Source of the DNA: Bifidobacterium goeldii | GTDB lineage: Bacteria > Actinomycetota > Actinomycetes > Actinomycetales > Bifidobacteriaceae | NCBI RefSeq assembly: GCF_003951095.1 | Contig: NZ_QXGL01000004.1 | Span: 62,001-126,000 of the forward strand | Length of the DNA: 64,000 bases | Direction of reading: 5' to 3' | Shown here: positions 60,935 through 64,000 of the stretch, piece after piece | Position numbering within the stretch: position 1 is the first letter of the stretch | Layout: the number at the start of each line of letters is the position of its first letter | Notes under the pieces: model-generated | What the model was told of the DNA's origin: nothing | Databases searched by the model: none | What the model saw: the letters and a program-made list of their open reading frames with translations, nothing else | Position numbers and translations under genes: made by a program

Positions 60935-63127
60935 TCACGGCCTTTTGGCGTCCATGTTCATTGAACTCAACGAGCCGGTATCTTTCACATCGCCAGTGAT
61001 CGCGCGAGCGTTAAAGTCTTTCAGGAAGACTTGCAAACGCTGCGTTAGCTGCGGGTAGCCGCGGTCTGGCAGCTGGCCGAGCAGCCAACTAATACCAGAA
61101 ACAAAGCATTGCGGCAATGGCATGCCATCAAGCGCATGCGAATACGTTTCCAGCTTGGCGAGCGGGCCGTCAAGCTCATCTTCAGGCAGGCGGAAGCGCG
61201 TATACAAGTCAATTCGCTCAATGTACTTGCCGATGAACACAAACGCTTTCAACGTCACATCAACCGTCGAGTTTTCGATACCGCCCCAGAATGCGAGCAT
61301 ATTATCCGCGATATCGCGCTGGTTATAAATATCTTCTGCGGCAGCAGAATGTTCAGCAGCGTCAGTGATATTGGTGACGGCGAGCTCCACGTATTGCAGC
61401 AAGCGAGACGTGAGCTCAGGGCGCAGTACGACCGCGTTGTTGAACGCGTAGGTAATAGCACTGCGCACCGAATCAGGGTTCGTATTGTCGTATAGGAACG
61501 CGTGAATAAACTCGTCGAAGTTCTCAAAATCTTCCGGCAAGTCGAGTGCGCGAGCAAACGGACGGAATGCGTCCACATCCGTGTCCATTACGCGATCATA
61601 GAACGGGAAGAACTGGACTAGCGTGGTGAATGCGCGCTCAGTGTAACGACCCAGCCAGTACAGGTTATCTGCCTTCGAGGCAGTGACCAGCGACAGCGTG
61701 TGCTTGCGCGAATGCGGAATCAAGCTCACCGAGGCGACCGACTCACTGCGCTGCTGCGTGCGGTCGTGCGATTCAGTGCCACGCTCGGGAGCCAGCACCC
61801 ACGTGTCCTTGAATCCACCGCCCTGCGACGAGTTGACGATCATCTGGCCCGGCACCGACGAGTAACGAGTAAGACCGGAATACCAGACGTGCGTGTTCTG
61901 GCCAGTGATCACAAACGCGCGCAAATCAGCCTTGCGCGGGCTTGATTCGCCAGTTTGCGGGTCGATTACGTCGATATCGCGGAATTGAATGACTTCCTGC
62001 GCGATAAACCGGCGAGGCTCAGCTTTAATACGATCAGCGAGTTCCTCACGCGCCGCGTGGTCAAGCGAGGAACCAAACACAACACCGTAGCCGCCAGCTT
62101 CCGCCACATCTTTAATCACCAGTTCGCCAATACGGTCGAGCACAGTCTTACGATCGGCTTCAAACATTGGCATGTAGGTGGGTGCATTGTGCAGAATCGG
62201 CTCTTCGCCCAGATAATACTTGATCATCTGCGGCACAAAGTAGTAGATCGCCTTATCATCCGCAGCACCATTGCCAGGCGCGTTAATAATCGCAACATTG
62301 CCGGAACGATACGCGGACAGCAATCCTGGCACGCCAATAACTGAATCCGGGTTGAACGCGAACGGGTCCAAATACTCGTCGGACAAGCGGCGGTACACTG
62401 CGCCCACGCGATGACGATTGCCAGCGTAATCAAGAAAGAACAGCTTATTATCGACTACTTCAAGATCTTCTGGGAACGCTAGCGCGGCTCCAGTTTTCTC
62501 AGCCAAATACGCGTGCTCAAAGAACGCAGAATTGTATCGACCTGGCGTTAACACTACCGCAATGCCCTCGGTGGATACAAAATCCATTGCTTTGCGCAAC
62601 AGTCGCGGATAATCGCGGTTATCGCGCACGTGTACTTCGCGGAACAGTTTCGGATTCGTACGGCGCTCAATATCGCGAGCAAACAGCGGGTAGCTTGCGC
62701 CAGAAGGAATGCGCAGATTATCTTCAAGCACCCACCAGCGTCCGTCTTCGCCCTGTACCAAGTCTTCGCCAGCAATATGCGCGAAAATACCGCCGGGAGG
62801 AGTCACCCCGTTCACTTGCGGGAAGTAGCCAGCTGACGTGTACACGTATTCTTCCGGCACGACGCCGTCGTGAATGATTTTCTTTTCGGAGTAAATATCT
62901 TTCAGATACGCGTTGAGCGCGTTCACGCGTTGTTTTAAACCAGCTTCGAGCTGATCGAATTCATCAGATTCGATAATGCGCGGAATCGGATCGTACGGGA
63001 ACAGACGGTCATGGTATTCGCCGTTCTTGTAGACGCCAAACCGCACACCATTACGGCTCAGTTCGCGGTTGATCGCCTCGCGACGGTTAACGAGTTCGCT
63101 CGCTAGATTAATCGCCGATGCAGCCAT
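60935..63127 (-). CDS. Circularly permuted ATP-grasp protein fused to an alpha-E domain
   Basis: A 730-residue fusion. Residues about 30-430 are the circularly permuted type 2 ATP-grasp domain (VQGEDGRWWVLEDNLRIPSG, APGNGAADDKAIYYFVPQM, IKDVAEAGGYGVVFG), a predicted ATP-dependent amide ligase. After a short linker the alpha-E helical domain follows (from about 460: SLVTASKADNLYWLGRYTERA, to the end). In many bacteria these are two genes. The start at MAASAINLASEL follows GGAGAAGGAG; an upstream extension of 39 residues is Arg-rich and unlikely. With the transglutaminase it probably forms one operon. Confidence 0.88.
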   Translation of the reverse strand: MAASAINLASELVNRREAINRELSRNGVRFGVYKNGEYHDRLFPYDPIPRIIESDEFDQLEAGLKQRVNALNAYLKDIYSEKKIIHDGVVPEEYVYTSAGYFPQVNGVTPPGGIFAHIAGEDLVQGEDGRWWVLEDNLRIPSGASYPLFARDIERRTNPKLFREVHVRDNRDYPRLLRKAMDFVSTEGIAVVLTPGRYNSAFFEHAYLAEKTGAALAFPEDLEVVDNKLFFLDYAGNRHRVGAVYRRLSDEYLDPFAFNPDSVIGVPGLLSAYRSGNVAIINAPGNGAADDKAIYYFVPQMIKYYLGEEPILHNAPTYMPMFEADRKTVLDRIGELVIKDVAEAGGYGVVFGSSLDHAAREELADRIKAEPRRFIAQEVIQFRDIDVIDPQTGESSPRKADLRAFVITGQNTHVWYSGLTRYSSVPGQMIVNSSQGGGFKDTWVLAPERGTESHDRTQQRSESVASVSLIPHSRKHTLSLVTASKADNLYWLGRYTERAFTTLVQFFPFYDRVMDTDVDAFRPFARALDLPEDFENFDEFIHAFLYDNTNPDSVRSAITYAFNNAVVLRPELTSRLLQYVELAVTNITDAAEHSAAAEDIYNQRDIADNMLAFWGGIENSTVDVTLKAFVFIGKYIERIDLYTRFRLPEDELDGPLAKLETYSHALDGMPLPQCFVSGISWLLGQLPDRGYPQLTQRLQVFLKDFNARAITGDVKDTGSLSSMNMDAKRP

Positions 63128-63279
63128 GTCTCGCACTCCTTCTCCATCCACCCAGTGGTAGCGGCGGCGGGCCGAGCGCACGTGCACAAGCGCACGCTTG
63201 CGCACCGGCAACCGCCGTGAATAACGCTCACGGTAAACCAGCACGGTTACCGGATGGGGGCCACTGTGTTACGGGAGTG

Positions 63280-64000
63280 CTACAGCGTGCGCTTGGCGCG
63301 GATTGCCTCAGCGCGTGCAGCAAGCTGATCGTCAGCAGGGTACGCAATATGTTCGAGCGTGAGTCCTTGCGGCGCAATAGGCCCAGTTGAACCTTCACGC
63401 AAGGGGGTAGCCATTTTGCCGGCAAACCAGTCGAGTGAGCGTTTGCCACATCCAACTTGTACGCAGCCGCCAACTAGCGAGCGAACCATATTGCGTGCGA
63501 ACGCGTCGGCCACAATAGTGAAACACAACAAGCCAGATTCAACAGACGGCGTACGATACCGCTCCCCCATGGTGTCGCCATCGGCTACGAGCGGGCGGAC
63601 AGGTATGCGCCGCCAATACGCGGTTTTGACTTCACGGATGGTGGTGCCGCCTGGATTTGGGGTTGCGAACGAGCCAAAATCGTGCAAACCGATCGTCATT
63701 GCAGCAGCAGCGTTCATTGCGGCAATATCGAGATCATCATCAATATGCAATACAAAACCGCGCAATCGCGGATCGATTTCGCTGCCGCGATCAGCAATGC
63801 GATACACGTACGTGCGTTCTAATGCAGAAAATCGCGCGTCAAAACCGCATGGCGCTGGAGCAATGGAATGAATGCGAATATCATCGGGCAGAATGCGCTG
63901 CAGTCGGCGAGTAAGCGCGACTGTCGGCGGCACATCCATATGCCCAACAGCGCGGGCAAGCACATGGTCAGAAATATCAACATGGCACACTTGGTGGCTC
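63280..64000 (-). CDS. truA: tRNA pseudouridine(38-40) synthase, C-terminal part
   Basis: The gene runs off the right edge; its N-terminus and catalytic Asp region are outside. The visible part has YVYRIADRG, LHDFGSFATPN and FARNMVRSLVGGCVQVGCGK, which are TruA blocks. The enzyme modifies U38-U40 in the anticodon arm of tRNAs. The frame is open to base 64000; an internal Met at 63990 is not the start. Confidence 0.9.
   Translation of the reverse strand, partial: SHQVCHVDISDHVLARAVGHMDVPPTVALTRRLQRILPDDIRIHSIAPAPCGFDARFSALERTYVYRIADRGSEIDPRLRGFVLHIDDDLDIAAMNAAAAMTIGLHDFGSFATPNPGGTTIREVKTAYWRRIPVRPLVADGDTMGERYRTPSVESGLLCFTIVADAFARNMVRSLVGGCVQVGCGKRSLDWFAGKMATPLREGSTGPIAPQGLTLEHIAYPADDQLAARAEAIRAKRTL

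Overview
The window is ordinary chromosome from a high-GC Gram-positive bacterium, most likely a Bifidobacteriaceae member (Bifidobacterium or a close relative). Supporting signs are an oxidative pentose-phosphate set with the actinobacterial helper OpcA, a 29-residue bS22-type ribosomal protein, PspC-domain sensor kinases, a glucose-type PTS followed by a BglG/LicT antiterminator, DUF5648 surface repeats, and the order nusA-infB-rbfA-truB-ribF. I assign no species. No phage genome, insertion sequence or CRISPR array was seen. Both window ends cut genes: gpmA on the left and truA on the right.

Layout. 0-6.3 kb: gpmA (partial), a MenA-like prenyltransferase, a secreted Ig-like/DUF5648 surface protein, lysS and tRNA-Pro. 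6.4-16.1 kb: an MFS exporter, two related large hairpins, a TPR-DUF4037 protein with a DUF4125 partner, then an envelope-stress module (two membrane proteins, one with PspC, facing a PspC-histidine kinase and a LuxR-type regulator). 16.2-21.5 kb: gnd converging on pgl-opcA-zwf. 21.5-23.7 kb: remnant DNA with a 51-residue ORF, tRNA-Ser and serS. 23.7-37.1 kb: a minus-strand catabolic block with a GntR regulator, a phospho-lyase-type class III aminotransferase, an APC permease, an APH-fold kinase, a proline-iminopeptidase-like hydrolase, a complete Dpp/Opp peptide transporter and a formamidase/acetamidase. 37.2-43.4 kb: a diacylglycerol-kinase-like enzyme, bglG, PTS EIIBCA with a RAT/terminator switch, and pgm. 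43.4-46.6 kb: a DUF559 nuclease gene between 193-bp direct repeats, then an rnhA whose 5' end is duplicated around a small repeat element. 46.6-64 kb: rpiA, bS22, radA, ribF-truB-rbfA-infB-nusA, two envelope proteins, tRNA-Ser, a transglutaminase with a permuted ATP-grasp/alpha-E protein, and truA (partial).

The most unusual signals are three. First, a small two-hairpin repeat (core CAGTCC[G/A]GTGGACTG) occurs three times, each time against the end of a gene (gnd, serS, rnhA), with a second copy of that gene's terminal codons on its far side. The sense codons of those copies differ only at synonymous positions, apart from the outermost serS codons, which do not match. At rnhA this appears to have moved the start codon and created an overlapping leader ORF and competing RNA hairpins. 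Second, the 23.7-37.1 kb block carries the same AACCATT-N17-AATGGTT operator-like motif ahead of its two main transcription units, and pairs a kinase with a phospho-lyase-type enzyme as in amino-alcohol or hydroxylysine breakdown. Third, two hairpins at 7.7-7.9 kb share an identical 36-nt core in opposite orientation but have different stems.

Starts were chosen from ribosome-binding sites, overlaps and family N-termini. Family names come from recognising motifs by eye; no database search was possible.
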